Shown piece after piece: positions 52,284 through 63,457 of a stretch of DNA of 64,000 nt; the stretch's first letter is position 1; every line of letters starts with the position of its first letter. Under the pieces are notes generated by a model that saw only the letters and a list, made by a program, of their open reading frames with translations, did not search any database and was not told where the DNA came from. The DNA is taken from positions 2,852,001-2,916,000 of the forward strand of contig NZ_CP029255.1 of the NCBI RefSeq assembly GCF_003122385.1, given 5' to 3'. This stretch comes from Flavobacterium crocinum. Its GTDB lineage: Bacteria > Bacteroidota > Bacteroidia > Flavobacteriales > Flavobacteriaceae. The position numbers and the translations under genes are program-made.

Positions 52284-53663
52284 ATGACAAACATTCAAAG
52301 TACAATACAGCTGGAAAGAAAGAACACCCTTGTTCCGATGGTGATTTTAACTTTATTGTTTTTTATTCTAGGATTTGTAACCTGGCTGAACGGACCGTTA
52401 ATTCCGTTTTTTGAATTGGCTTGCGAATTAACCTCTTCTCAAGCGTATTTTGTGACTTTCGCATTCTATATTGCTTATTTTGTAATGGCAGTTCCTTCCT
52501 CTTATATTATTGAAAAAGTAGGATATAAGAACGGAATTTCTTTAGGATTATTAATAATTGCGGCTGGAGCTTTTATGTTTTATCCGGCAGCTTCAAGCCG
52601 AACATTTGTTTTCTTTTTACTGGCATTATTTGTAATGGGAACTGGTTTAGCAGTTTTGCAGACAGCCTCAAATCCTTATGTTGTGGTAATTGGACCAAGA
52701 GAAAGTGCCGCAGCAAGAATCAGTGTTTTAGGAATTGCAAATAAACTGGCCGGATTCGTTGCGCCAATTGTACTTACTGTTTTGGTTTTGTCTAATATGC
52801 AGGACTTTACAGCTGAAAAAATTGCTCTGATGGATGAAGCTGCTAAAACAAACGCTCTAAATTCTCTTGCATTGCAATTGCAAAGGCCGTATCTTTATAT
52901 GGGATTGATTATTACGGTTTTAGCTGTGTTAGTAAAATTTTCTCCTTTACCGGAAATTGATTTGGATGAAGAAGGAAATGTTTCTAATCTGAGTATTTTC
53001 CAGCAAATCAAAAATGCATTCAGACATCCTCAGTTGGTATTAGGAGTAATTACTTTGATGCTCTATTTGTCTGCTGAAGTTTTAGCCGGAGATTCTATCG
53101 GAGGATTCGGGAAGCAACTTGGAGTGTATGGAGAAGAAGGAAATTTTTATCTTAAATTAACTTCGTTTACTATGTCGGCAATGGTTGTAGGTTATGTGCT
53201 AGGAATAGTGTTAATTCCCAAATATGTATCGCAAGTGACGGCATTAAAAGCTTCAGGGATTCTGGGGATAATATTGGTTTTGATCATTGTTTTGATTTCA
53301 TCAAAAGTAACAATTGCATTCGCGGGAATTCAAAATATGCCAGTTGTAATTCTTCTGGTAGCACTTTTAGGATTAGCCAATGCACTGTGCTGGCCGGCAA
53401 TCTGGCCAATGGCATTGCAGGATTTAGGCGGATATACAAAGATTGGTAGTGCCATTTTAATTATGGGGATTATCGGTGGGGCTGTTTTTCCATTGTTTTA
53501 TGGAATGATTACCGAAAGCATCAATTCGTCAATTATTGCAAAAAATATGCAAAATGTTTCAAGAAGTGGTAATCAGATAGCTTATTTGATGTTATTACCC
53601 TCTTATATAATGATATTGTTTTATGCTGTAAAAGGGCATAAATACAGGAAATGGAAAAGTTGA
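52284..53663 (+). CDS. FHS-type sugar:proton symporter (NagP/FucP-like MFS)
   Basis: 459 aa with 12 membrane segments. MFS fold of the fucose-galactose-glucose (FHS) branch: LFFILGFVTWLNGPLIPFFELACELTSSQAYFVTFAFY near the start, and LQTASNPYVVVIGP. In Bacteroidota such permeases bring hexoses or N-acetylhexosamines across the inner membrane. Within this locus it would take up the monosaccharide released by the GH109 enzyme. Confidence 0.92.
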   Translation: MTNIQSTIQLERKNTLVPMVILTLLFFILGFVTWLNGPLIPFFELACELTSSQAYFVTFAFYIAYFVMAVPSSYIIEKVGYKNGISLGLLIIAAGAFMFYPAASSRTFVFFLLALFVMGTGLAVLQTASNPYVVVIGPRESAAARISVLGIANKLAGFVAPIVLTVLVLSNMQDFTAEKIALMDEAAKTNALNSLALQLQRPYLYMGLIITVLAVLVKFSPLPEIDLDEEGNVSNLSIFQQIKNAFRHPQLVLGVITLMLYLSAEVLAGDSIGGFGKQLGVYGEEGNFYLKLTSFTMSAMVVGYVLGIVLIPKYVSQVTALKASGILGIILVLIIVLISSKVTIAFAGIQNMPVVILLVALLGLANALCWPAIWPMALQDLGGYTKIGSAILIMGIIGGAVFPLFYGMITESINSSIIAKNMQNVSRSGNQIAYLMLLPSYIMILFYAVKGHKYRKWKS

Positions 53664-53687
53664 ACAAAAAATAAAAATTAATATATC

Positions 53688-55616
53688 ATGTTAAAAAGTA
53701 AAATCGACAAAGCAACAGGTTTCGAAAAACGATTCGAAAACATAAATACGGTTGTTTTTGAAAACTCAACAGAAGCTTCAAAAGAAGTAGCGCAGGAAAT
53801 TGCAGCTTTAATCAAAGAAAAACAAAAAGAAGGAAAACCTTGTATTTTAGGTTTGGCTACTGGTTCTTCTCCAAAAGGATTATATGCTGAGTTAGTGCGT
53901 TTGCACAAAGAAGAAGGTTTGAGTTTTAAAAACGTAATCAGTTTTAATTTGGATGAATACTATCCAATGGAACCAAACTCAATCAATAGTTATGTTCGTT
54001 TCATGAAAGAACTTTTGTTTGATCATGTCGATATTTTGCCTGAGAACGCCCACGTTCCGGACGGACTTTTAACAAAAGAACAAATTGCAGACTACTGTCA
54101 CGAATATGAAGCTAAAATCGAAGCTTTAGGAGGAATCGATTTACAGATTCTTGGAATTGGAGGCAACGGACATATTGGTTTTAACGAATCTGGTTCACTT
54201 CAAAACTCTAAAACTCGTTTAGTGGCTTTAGATCATATTACAAGAGTTGCTGCAAGTAAAGATTTCTTTGGTTTGAATAATACACCAAGAACAGCTATTA
54301 CACTTGGAGTTAAAAAAATCATGGAAGCAAAAAGAGTAATCTTATTGGCTTGGGGTGAAGGGAAAGCAAATATTGTAAAAAAATCTGTTGAAGATGAGGT
54401 TACAAACCGTGTTCCTGCTTCTTTCCTGCAAGAGCACAACAATGCAGTTTTTATTTTAGATAAAGAAGCTTCTTCAAAATTAACGAGAGTTAATAAACCT
54501 TGGTTGGTTGAGAAAATTGTTTGGACAGATAAATTGACTCGAAAAGCAGTTTTAGGATTGGCATTAGATCTTAAAAAGCCAATTTTAATGCTTACAGATG
54601 CAGATTATATCGAAAACGGTATGAGCGATTTGTTAGCAGATTCTGGTCCGGCTTACGATACTAATATTAAGATTTTTAATAAATTACAAAATACGATCAC
54701 AGGTTGGCCAGGTGGAAAACCAAATTCAGACGATACGCATCGTCCTGAAAGAGCGGAACCGGCTAAAAAACGTGTGTTGCTTTTTAGTCCGCACCCTGAT
54801 GATGATATTATCAGTATGGGAGGAACCTTTATGCGTTTGCAGGAGCAAGGGCACGAAGTACATGTTGCTTACCAGACTTCCGGAAATATTGCGGTTGCAG
54901 ACGACGAGGCATTACGTTTTGCAAGATTCGTAATTGATTACAACGAGAAATTCGGAATCAAAAGCGAAGAAGCAGATAATATTTACAAAAAAGCCGAAGC
55001 ATTTTTACAGAACAAAAAGAATAGTGAAATTGATATTCCAGAGGTTCGTTACATCAAAGGTTTAATTAGAAAAGGAGAAGCGAGAGCGACAAGTTATTTT
55101 GTTGGTCTTCCGGATTCTCAAATTCACTTTATGGAATTGCCTTTCTATGAAACAGGAACAATCGAGAAAAAACCAATTGGACCGGAAGATATTCAGTTGA
55201 CAGTTGATTTAATCGAAAAAATTAAACCACACCAAATTTATGCAGCTGGAGATTTAGCAGATCCGCACGGAACACACAAAGTTTGTTTGGATGCTATTTT
55301 TGAAGCAGTAAAAGTTTTAAAACCAAAAGAATTCATGAACGACTGTTGGTTATGGTTATACCGTGGAGCTTGGCAGGAATGGGGAATTGACGAAGTTGAA
55401 ATGGCGGTTCCAATGAGCCCTGATCAGGTTTTAGCAAAACGTCACGGAATCTTCAAACACCAGTCTCAAAAAGACGGAGTTGTTTTCCAGGGAACAGATG
55501 CAAGAGAGTTCTGGCAGAGAGCAGAAGACAGAAACCGTGAAACAGCAGAATTGTATCACCAATTAGGTTTGGCAACTTATGCTGCGATGGAAGCTTTCGT
55601 GAGATGGCATTACTAA
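53688..55616 (+). CDS. nagB: Glucosamine-6-phosphate deaminase fused to a PIG-L-type deacetylase domain
   Basis: 642 aa, more than twice the usual NagB. Residues 1-~280 are NagB: GLATGSSPKG (55-64), NLDEYYPM (87-94), GIGGNGHIGFNESGS (156-170). From about 362 a PIG-L/LmbE domain starts with RVLLFSPHPDDDIISMGG, the zinc motif of N-acetylglucosaminyl deacetylases, and contains DPHGTHKVC near the end. NagB converts GlcN-6-P to fructose-6-P and ammonia; the second domain could supply the deacetylation step. This fusion occurs in other Bacteroidota. Last gene of the operon; no separate nagA is in the window. Confidence 0.93.
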   Translation: MLKSKIDKATGFEKRFENINTVVFENSTEASKEVAQEIAALIKEKQKEGKPCILGLATGSSPKGLYAELVRLHKEEGLSFKNVISFNLDEYYPMEPNSINSYVRFMKELLFDHVDILPENAHVPDGLLTKEQIADYCHEYEAKIEALGGIDLQILGIGGNGHIGFNESGSLQNSKTRLVALDHITRVAASKDFFGLNNTPRTAITLGVKKIMEAKRVILLAWGEGKANIVKKSVEDEVTNRVPASFLQEHNNAVFILDKEASSKLTRVNKPWLVEKIVWTDKLTRKAVLGLALDLKKPILMLTDADYIENGMSDLLADSGPAYDTNIKIFNKLQNTITGWPGGKPNSDDTHRPERAEPAKKRVLLFSPHPDDDIISMGGTFMRLQEQGHEVHVAYQTSGNIAVADDEALRFARFVIDYNEKFGIKSEEADNIYKKAEAFLQNKKNSEIDIPEVRYIKGLIRKGEARATSYFVGLPDSQIHFMELPFYETGTIEKKPIGPEDIQLTVDLIEKIKPHQIYAAGDLADPHGTHKVCLDAIFEAVKVLKPKEFMNDCWLWLYRGAWQEWGIDEVEMAVPMSPDQVLAKRHGIFKHQSQKDGVVFQGTDAREFWQRAEDRNRETAELYHQLGLATYAAMEAFVRWHY

Positions 55617-55810
55617 AAAGTTGCTAAGGTTCTGAGATGCTAAGATTCTAAGTTTTTTTTTCTTGGTCTCTTGGAAATCAGTAATTAATCATAAATAATA
55701 TTTTTGAAGCAGGAAGAGGGAATTATATAAGTTCTTTTTTCTTGCTTCTTTTTTTTTTGAGTTTCTAAGTTGTTGAGATACTGAGATGCTAAGTTTTTTT
55801 AATCTGTGTG
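55617..55810. repeat. GCTAAG/TTCTAAG low-complexity repeats after nagB
   Basis: TTGCTAAGGTTCTGAGATGCTAAGATTCTAAG and GAGTTTCTAAGTTGTTGAGATACTGAGATGCTAAG are tandem variants of one ~10-bp unit. Nothing else is seen in the 298-bp gap before the DUF3820 gene. Confidence 0.55.
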
Positions 55811-55914
55811 AATCATTTTAATCTGTGGCAAAAGAAAAATAAGTAATAGCTTTGCATAGCGAAGCAAGTCCAGAAGTCTACTTTCTATATTCTAGCTTCT
55901 TTTCTCTTAAAAAA

Positions 55915-56145
55915 ATGGATCAGGACAAAAAACAACTCATAAAATTAGCCCATACCAAAATGCCTTTCGGAAAATACGAAGGAAAATATTTAATTGATTT
56001 ACCGGAATATTATGTGGTTTGGTATCATAATAAAGGTTTTCCAAAAGGAGAGTTGGGTCAGCAATTGCAATTAATTTACGAATTAAAATTGAATGGCTTA
56101 GAAGAACTGATTCGAAATATAAAGAAACAATATCCAAAGCCTTAA
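55915..56145 (+). CDS. DUF3820-family small protein
   Basis: 76 aa from the ATG at 55915 (MDQDKKQLIKLAHTKMPFGKYEGKYL); the open extension to 55852 is in repeat DNA. FGKYEGKYLIDLPEYYVVWYHNKGFPKGELG is the family core, related to the putative quorum-sensing-regulated virulence factor group. Function not known. Confidence 0.85.
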   Translation: MDQDKKQLIKLAHTKMPFGKYEGKYLIDLPEYYVVWYHNKGFPKGELGQQLQLIYELKLNGLEELIRNIKKQYPKP

Positions 56146-56164
56146 AATAATTAGATAATGGGAA

Positions 56165-57984
<1,820 letters not shown>

Positions 57985-58064
57985 TAATTAATTCTAAGAA
58001 GATGTAACTTTTGAGTCTGACTCATAACTAATAACTTCAAACGAATAACTTTTTTAATTTAATA

Positions 58065-59978
58065 ATGGAAGAAAAAAAATTAGACCTCAATTCGATCATT
58101 GGTTTTGTATTGATATTCGGAATTTTGATTTGGATTTTTTATCAAAATCAACCTTCTGAGAAAGAAATTGCTGCTGAAAAAGCCAAGAAAGAATTAGTTG
58201 CTAAACAAGAAGCACAAGCAAAAGCTGAAAAGGCTAAAACTGCATCATTACCTGCTGTAGATGTAACTCCCGGAGATACATTGCAGCTGGCTCAATTGCA
58301 AAAAACTTTAGGAGGATTTGCTTATTCTGCAACGCTTCCTTCTGCAAAAGAAACTTTTACTACAATCGAAAACGAAAAGCTTAAGCTTAAAATCGCTAAT
58401 AAAGGTGGTTATATTGTTGAAGCGACTTTGAAAGAATTTGAAAAGTTTAAAAAAGGTTCCGGACAGTTAGTTGAGTTAATTAAAAACAACAACTCAAACT
58501 TAAATTTACAACTTCTTACTACAGATAACAGAACGCTTAATTCTAAGGATTTGTATTTTGAACCAACATTAGAAAAAATTGGTGCAGACCAGGTTTTGTC
58601 TATGCGTTTAAAAGCAGGTGCAAATGAATTTTTAGAGTATAAATATATTTTGAGGCCAAATGATTATTTAGTTGGTTTTGATATTCGTTCTCAAGGTTTG
58701 AACAGAGTTTTGAATTCGGCTAAGCCAGTTGATTTGCAATGGGATTTAAAAACATACAGAAACGAGAAAAGTGTTTCTTATGAGAATCGTTTTGCTCAAC
58801 TTGATTTTAAATACGAAGAATCAAAATACAATAATGTAAGTTCACATGGGCAGGGAAAAGAAGAAACTCCTGCTAAAGTTAGCTTTGTGGCTTTTAAACA
58901 GCATTTCTTTGCTACAATTTTGTCTACAGAAAAACCGTTTGAGACTTCAAAATTACAGTCCGATGATTTAGTTAAAGATGAAAAAATCGATACTGTTTTT
59001 ACAAAACAGTTTAGAGCAAATTTACCTTTAGCGTTTACAAATGGTGAGATCGATTACAAAATGAATTTGTATATGGGTCCTGTTGACTATAAAACATTAA
59101 AAGCTTACGATAAAAACTTTGATAAAATCATTCCATTAGGATGGGGGATTTTTGGGTGGATTAACAAATTCATCTTTATTCCATTATTCGGATTCTTAAG
59201 TTCAACTATTGGATTGTCTTTAGGAATTGCGATTATCATTTTTACGATTATCATCAAATTGGCAATGTCGCCAATTACCTATAAATCATTCTTGTCTCAG
59301 GCTAAAATGAAAGTTTTAAGACCTGATATTGCAGAGTTGGGAGAGAAATTCAAAAAGGACCCAATGAAGAAACAACAGGAAACTATGAAACTGTACAACA
59401 AAGCAGGAGTAAACCCAATGGCAGGATGTATCCCGGCATTGATTCAGCTTCCTTTTATGTATGCTTCATTCCAGTTTTTCCCTGCAGCGTTTGAATTGAG
59501 ACAAAAAAGTTTCTTATGGGCAGACGATTTATCCTCTTTTGACTCTGTTGTAAAACTACCATTTAACATTCCATTGTATGGAGATCATATCAGTTTGTTT
59601 CCAATTTTGGCAGCAATCGCGATTTTCTTCTACATGAAAATGACTTCAGGAGATCAGCAAATGGCGGCTCCTCAACAAGAAGGTATGCCGGATATGGCAA
59701 AAATGATGAAAATCATGATTTATGTTTCACCATTAATGATGTTAATTTTCTTCAATAGCTACGGTGCGGGATTGAGTTTGTATAACTTTATTTCAAACTT
59801 AATTACTATCGGAATTATGTTTGTAATTAAAAACTACATTGTTGACAGCGAAAAAATTCACGCTCAGATTCAGGAAAATAAACTGAAAGAGCCTAAGAAA
59901 CCAAGTAAGTTCCAACAACGTCTCCAGGAAGTGATGGAACAACAGGAAGCTGCAAAAGCTCAAAATAAAAAGAAATAA
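58065..59978 (+). CDS. yidC: Membrane protein insertase YidC
   Basis: 637 aa. N-terminal membrane anchor (SIIGFVLIFGILIWIFY), a charged Ala/Lys/Glu linker, the large periplasmic beta domain, then five membrane helices with WGIFGWINKFIFIPLFGFLSS, the conserved cytoplasmic loop KMKVLRPDIAELGEKFKKDPMKKQQE, and AGVNPMAGCIPALIQLPFMYASFQFF. The tail is Lys/Gln-rich. Inserts proteins into the inner membrane with or without SecYEG. Confidence 0.95.
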   Translation: MEEKKLDLNSIIGFVLIFGILIWIFYQNQPSEKEIAAEKAKKELVAKQEAQAKAEKAKTASLPAVDVTPGDTLQLAQLQKTLGGFAYSATLPSAKETFTTIENEKLKLKIANKGGYIVEATLKEFEKFKKGSGQLVELIKNNNSNLNLQLLTTDNRTLNSKDLYFEPTLEKIGADQVLSMRLKAGANEFLEYKYILRPNDYLVGFDIRSQGLNRVLNSAKPVDLQWDLKTYRNEKSVSYENRFAQLDFKYEESKYNNVSSHGQGKEETPAKVSFVAFKQHFFATILSTEKPFETSKLQSDDLVKDEKIDTVFTKQFRANLPLAFTNGEIDYKMNLYMGPVDYKTLKAYDKNFDKIIPLGWGIFGWINKFIFIPLFGFLSSTIGLSLGIAIIIFTIIIKLAMSPITYKSFLSQAKMKVLRPDIAELGEKFKKDPMKKQQETMKLYNKAGVNPMAGCIPALIQLPFMYASFQFFPAAFELRQKSFLWADDLSSFDSVVKLPFNIPLYGDHISLFPILAAIAIFFYMKMTSGDQQMAAPQQEGMPDMAKMMKIMIYVSPLMMLIFFNSYGAGLSLYNFISNLITIGIMFVIKNYIVDSEKIHAQIQENKLKEPKKPSKFQQRLQEVMEQQEAAKAQNKKK

Positions 59979-59988
59979 TTCTAAATAA

Positions 59989-60014
59989 AAAAATCTCGAT
60001 TTATCGGGATTTTT
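59989..60014 (+). terminator. Terminator of yidC
   Basis: Eleven-bp stem AAAAATCTCGA / TCGGGATTTTT with one G-U pair and loop TTTA-type, ending in a long T run 10 bp after the stop codon. Confidence 0.8.
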
Positions 60015-60067
60015 TTTTGCCAGTATAATTTATAATTCAGATTTTCGTTAAGCTTAAAAAATATATT

Positions 60068-60793
60068 ATGATCTCTAAAAAAATCATTCTTGGATTACTG
60101 TTTTTAAATGCATTGATTTCAAACGCACAAACCGAAGTTAATAAAGTCGATGCAGCCGGAAAAAAAGACGGACTTTGGAAAGGTACTTATGCCGAATCGA
60201 AACGACCTCGATATGAAGGAACTTTTAATCACGGAAAAGAAACAGGTCTTTTTAAGTTTTTTGATGATACTAAAAAAGGAGATGTAATTGCTACAAGAGA
60301 TTTTAGTGCTAATGATGGCAGTTCTTATACTATTTTTTATGACCAAAATAAAAATAAGGTAAGCGAAGGAAAAGAAGTTGGAAAAGCAAGAGAAGGGGAA
60401 TGGAAATATTATCATAAGGCTTCTAAGGCTTTAATGTCTGTAGAAAATTATAAGAATGGTAAACTGGAAGGGATAAAAACAGTTTATTATCCTAATGAAA
60501 AACTGGCAGAAGAGATGATGTATAGAAATGGTTTAAAAGAAGGAGTTTATAAAAAGATGGGGCAGGATGGAACTCTTCTGGAAGAATCTACCTTTAAAAA
60601 TAATGAATATAACGGCGATGCTGTTTTTTATGATTCGGATGCTTCTGTTGCTTCGAAAGGTAAATTTATAAATGGCAAAAAAGCAGGAATCTGGCAGTTT
60701 TATCAGAAAGGCAAGCTGATAAAAGAAGTGAACATGAGCGATCCTAAAAACACTAACAAAGCTTCTGAAAAAGGACCTGTACCTAAAAAATAA
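60068..60793 (+). CDS. Exported MORN-like (YwqK-type) repeat protein
   Basis: 241 aa with a signal peptide (to ALISNAQ). At least six repeats of the form 'KDG.W..Y....' are visible: KKDGLWKGTYAESKR, KETGLFKFFDD, REGEWKYYHK, LEGIKTVYYPNEKL, KEGVYKKMGQDG and KAGIWQFYQKGK, the MORN_2/YwqK variant. Proteins annotated as 'YwqK antitoxin' in Bacteroidota are usually exported and no toxin gene is adjacent, so a toxin-antitoxin role is not supported. Confidence 0.8.
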   Translation: MISKKIILGLLFLNALISNAQTEVNKVDAAGKKDGLWKGTYAESKRPRYEGTFNHGKETGLFKFFDDTKKGDVIATRDFSANDGSSYTIFYDQNKNKVSEGKEVGKAREGEWKYYHKASKALMSVENYKNGKLEGIKTVYYPNEKLAEEMMYRNGLKEGVYKKMGQDGTLLEESTFKNNEYNGDAVFYDSDASVASKGKFINGKKAGIWQFYQKGKLIKEVNMSDPKNTNKASEKGPVPKK

Positions 60794-60883
60794 TAAGAGA
60801 TACAGCTCTGATTTTCATCGATTAAAAAACAAAAAGGTAAAGAATAAATTGTTTACATTTGAGTAGCCAATTTATTCTGATCT

Positions 60884-61441
60884 ATGGATTTAAACGAACT
60901 TTTAGGACGATTTCTACTGCTGTTTTTTTCGATTTTGGTTTTGTATTTTTTCTCCAACAGAAAGGATAATGCAACCATAAATCCGTTAATGGTTATTGTT
61001 GGGCTCTGTACTTTTTCGCTTTGTTATCTTTTTACAAAAATTGAAATAGGAGTCGGAATTGGGTTTGGCTTATTTGCTATTTTTTCGATACTTCGTTTTA
61101 GAACACAATCGTTTACTGTAAATGCTATAATCTTTCTTTTTGCGACGATTACGTTATCGATTTTAGATATCATGTATCCGTTTGAAAAGATTGAATTGCT
61201 GCTGTTTTTTCAAATAATCATTATTGGTTTTTATATTTTGGCTTCGATTATTGTCAACAAAAAAGCTTCAAAATATCTTAATTCAGTTGATGTGAAAATT
61301 CCGCTTGACGAGAACTTTTCTTTAAATCAGGAATTCATTCGAAAAACAATTCAGCAGAAAATTAAAATTGAAGAATTTGATTTTAAAATTGTCTTAATTA
61401 ATACAACAGCAAACGAAATAGATTTGTTGGTTTTCTATTAA
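60884..61441 (+). CDS. DUF4956 membrane protein
   Basis: 185 aa with four membrane segments in the first 130 residues and the family signature GVGIGFGLFAIFSILRFRTQSFTVNAIIFLF. A cytoplasmic C-terminal domain follows (SLNQEFIRKTIQQKI). DUF4956 proteins often accompany VTC polyphosphate polymerases; no such gene is in view. Its stop codon overlaps the stop of the convergent gene by 4 bp, with no terminator between. Confidence 0.88.
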   Translation: MDLNELLGRFLLLFFSILVLYFFSNRKDNATINPLMVIVGLCTFSLCYLFTKIEIGVGIGFGLFAIFSILRFRTQSFTVNAIIFLFATITLSILDIMYPFEKIELLLFFQIIIIGFYILASIIVNKKASKYLNSVDVKIPLDENFSLNQEFIRKTIQQKIKIEEFDFKIVLINTTANEIDLLVFY

Positions 61442-63315
61442 TCGTTAAAAGGGCGAACTTGCTTAATATACAAATCTCTTTTCTCGCCCACGATTTTAAA
61501 TTCGATGTCAACAGGATGAAATTGGTTTTTACGCCAGTAACGATACATTTTTTCTTCGATTTTTCTACTCACGTTAAAAATGTTGCTCATTTCTTTTCTG
61601 CTCAATAAAGGCTCATTATTATTCAAATTAGAATTTGAAGTGTAATCAATATCAAAATCAGTATCATCCTTTCCGTCGTTAAAATGATAAGCCACAAATT
61701 GCTCGCAGATTTCGCCTTTTTCCGGTTTTACAACAGAGTTTTCTCCTTTTTGAACATTGACAGTGATTCCCGGAAAATTTTGTCTAAAAAGGTTTTTAGT
61801 AATAATAACACCATTAGCCAATTCATCAGGAAAAGAACGATGTACCAAAACCCCCATGGCAATATTTTGCTGATCGATACCAAAAAGTTCTCTTTCGTTG
61901 TACGAAGCTTCATTCCAGACACTTGCCCAAACTTGTTTGATTGCTTTTTCAAAAGTTTTGATAGAATCTCCTAAAATCCCTGTTTTAGAATCGTATAATC
62001 CGGCTCCGTTAAAATCATCCAAATCTTCAGCATTGGTTGAAGATCGGAATCTAAAGTTTTTAAATTTAGCTTCTTTAAAAGCTAAATTCAATTTTGAAAT
62101 TAATTCAGGATTAACAGGTTCTTTTTTAATGGCTTCCCTGATTTTTTTTAGTTGATTATTAATCCAAATTGTAGAATCTTTTTTCGGAAAAGCTAAAAGT
62201 TCAGCTATTAAAGGGGAAATTGATTTTTTCTGAATGTGTTGTGTATAAAAATAAAACGGAATAGCATGTGCATTTTCGGGAACTTTAAACGGAATCTCTT
62301 TTGAAATCGCAATTAAGTATGCCATATTTTGTGCTTTAGAGCCAATATAATTGACTCCTTTTTTTGGAATTTGAGATAAATCAACCAATTCAGTTATAGT
62401 GTTGTCAATGATTAGTTTTTTCTTTTTTCCAATCGTTTTTGTTGTGATTTTTTTGGTTGTCTCTTTAATGTAAAAAGTATCGACGGCAATTTTTAGTTCT
62501 ACTTTTTTAGAAAGTAATCTCTTGATATTGTTGTCTTTTTCAATATCGGTATAAGCCATAATCGGAATCTTTCTGTTTTTTCCTAAAAGAACCAAATGAC
62601 TTAAAGGTGTCTGAAGTTCATTAACAATAATACCCCTTACATTCGGAAGAATATCCGGTGTTCCGTTCAAAATAATGATTTCATCGGGATTCGGTTTTGT
62701 AGTTTCTAATTCTTTGAGATTGTATTTTTTAAGGATTCCTATATTAGTTCCCCTAACCACTTCCTGATATTTAATTTCTCCGAATATATAATCTGATTTT
62801 ACGCACGGAATTTTAAATTTCTGCTGCTGAAACCATTCCATCATCTCAGGATTGTTCAGGTAGAATTTTAATTTTCCTCCAATAAAAGTAGAATTTTTGA
62901 CCAGGTTAAAGAAACGTTCAATCATTATAATGGGCATATGATCGGAAGCTGCGAGTTCGAAGATCCATTTATCCGTTCCTTTAATATGGTTTAGATTTCC
63001 GAGAAGAAAATCTCTGTCTTTTTCATTGTTGCTGTAATTTCGATTATTAAAAATTTCTAAATCCGGAGTGTAGCCTAAATAATTAACAGCAAAATCATAG
63101 TGCAGTAAAATTAAACTACTGTTGAAATAATACATTTTTTGTTTTCGAAGGACATAAATCACTTTTACTGATTCAATATTCGAGAATTTATCAGACAGAG
63201 GTTTACCTTTAAATGCTTTGTAAGCCTCATAATCAGGTAAAGAAGACACAAATCGTTGTGCATTTAATGTTGTCAGGATAAACAAGAAAAATAAGCTGTA
63301 AATGTATTTTTTCAT
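61438..63315 (-). CDS. Exported PEP-synthase-like protein with permuted domains
   Basis: 625 aa. Signal peptide (to LTTLNAQ). An unassigned N-terminal part (about 25-200, which includes ELAASDHMPIIMIERFF) is followed by a swivelling phosphohistidine-like domain, ILNGTPDILPNVRGIIVNE, PLSHLVLLGKNRKIPIMAY with His240. Then comes an ATP-grasp PPDK_N domain from about 320, with YIGSKAQNMAYL, FRFRSSTNAEDLDDFNGAGLYDS (421-443) and EFKIVGEKRDLYIKQVRPF at the end. In PEP synthase the ATP-grasp domain comes first and a PEP barrel last; here the order is reversed and the barrel is missing. The role in the envelope is unknown. Confidence 0.82.
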   Translation of the reverse strand: MKKYIYSLFFLFILTTLNAQRFVSSLPDYEAYKAFKGKPLSDKFSNIESVKVIYVLRKQKMYYFNSSLILLHYDFAVNYLGYTPDLEIFNNRNYSNNEKDRDFLLGNLNHIKGTDKWIFELAASDHMPIIMIERFFNLVKNSTFIGGKLKFYLNNPEMMEWFQQQKFKIPCVKSDYIFGEIKYQEVVRGTNIGILKKYNLKELETTKPNPDEIIILNGTPDILPNVRGIIVNELQTPLSHLVLLGKNRKIPIMAYTDIEKDNNIKRLLSKKVELKIAVDTFYIKETTKKITTKTIGKKKKLIIDNTITELVDLSQIPKKGVNYIGSKAQNMAYLIAISKEIPFKVPENAHAIPFYFYTQHIQKKSISPLIAELLAFPKKDSTIWINNQLKKIREAIKKEPVNPELISKLNLAFKEAKFKNFRFRSSTNAEDLDDFNGAGLYDSKTGILGDSIKTFEKAIKQVWASVWNEASYNERELFGIDQQNIAMGVLVHRSFPDELANGVIITKNLFRQNFPGITVNVQKGENSVVKPEKGEICEQFVAYHFNDGKDDTDFDIDYTSNSNLNNNEPLLSRKEMSNIFNVSRKIEEKMYRYWRKNQFHPVDIEFKIVGEKRDLYIKQVRPFND

Positions 63316-63398
63316 GCTTTTAGAATTGATAATTAAATGTAATCAAAAAAGTGATAAGTTTTATCTACTGCGGGATTGCTTAAAGTAATGCAAACCTT

Positions 63399-63430
63399 TG
63401 TGAATTTTTCTTTTATTTGGCGTACCTTTG
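63399..63430 (+). promoter_or_regulatory. mnmA promoter, TTTG-N20-TACCTTTG
   Basis: TTTG at 63399-63402 and TACCTTTG at 63423-63430, 28 bp before the ATG of mnmA. Confidence 0.65.
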
Positions 63431-63457
63431 CGACCTTAAAAAATCAAACATTTCAAA

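Noticed and set aside
60068..60793. YwqK antitoxin of a toxin-antitoxin pair
   Set aside because: The protein has a signal peptide and no toxin-like gene is adjacent; the label comes from the MORN-like repeat only.
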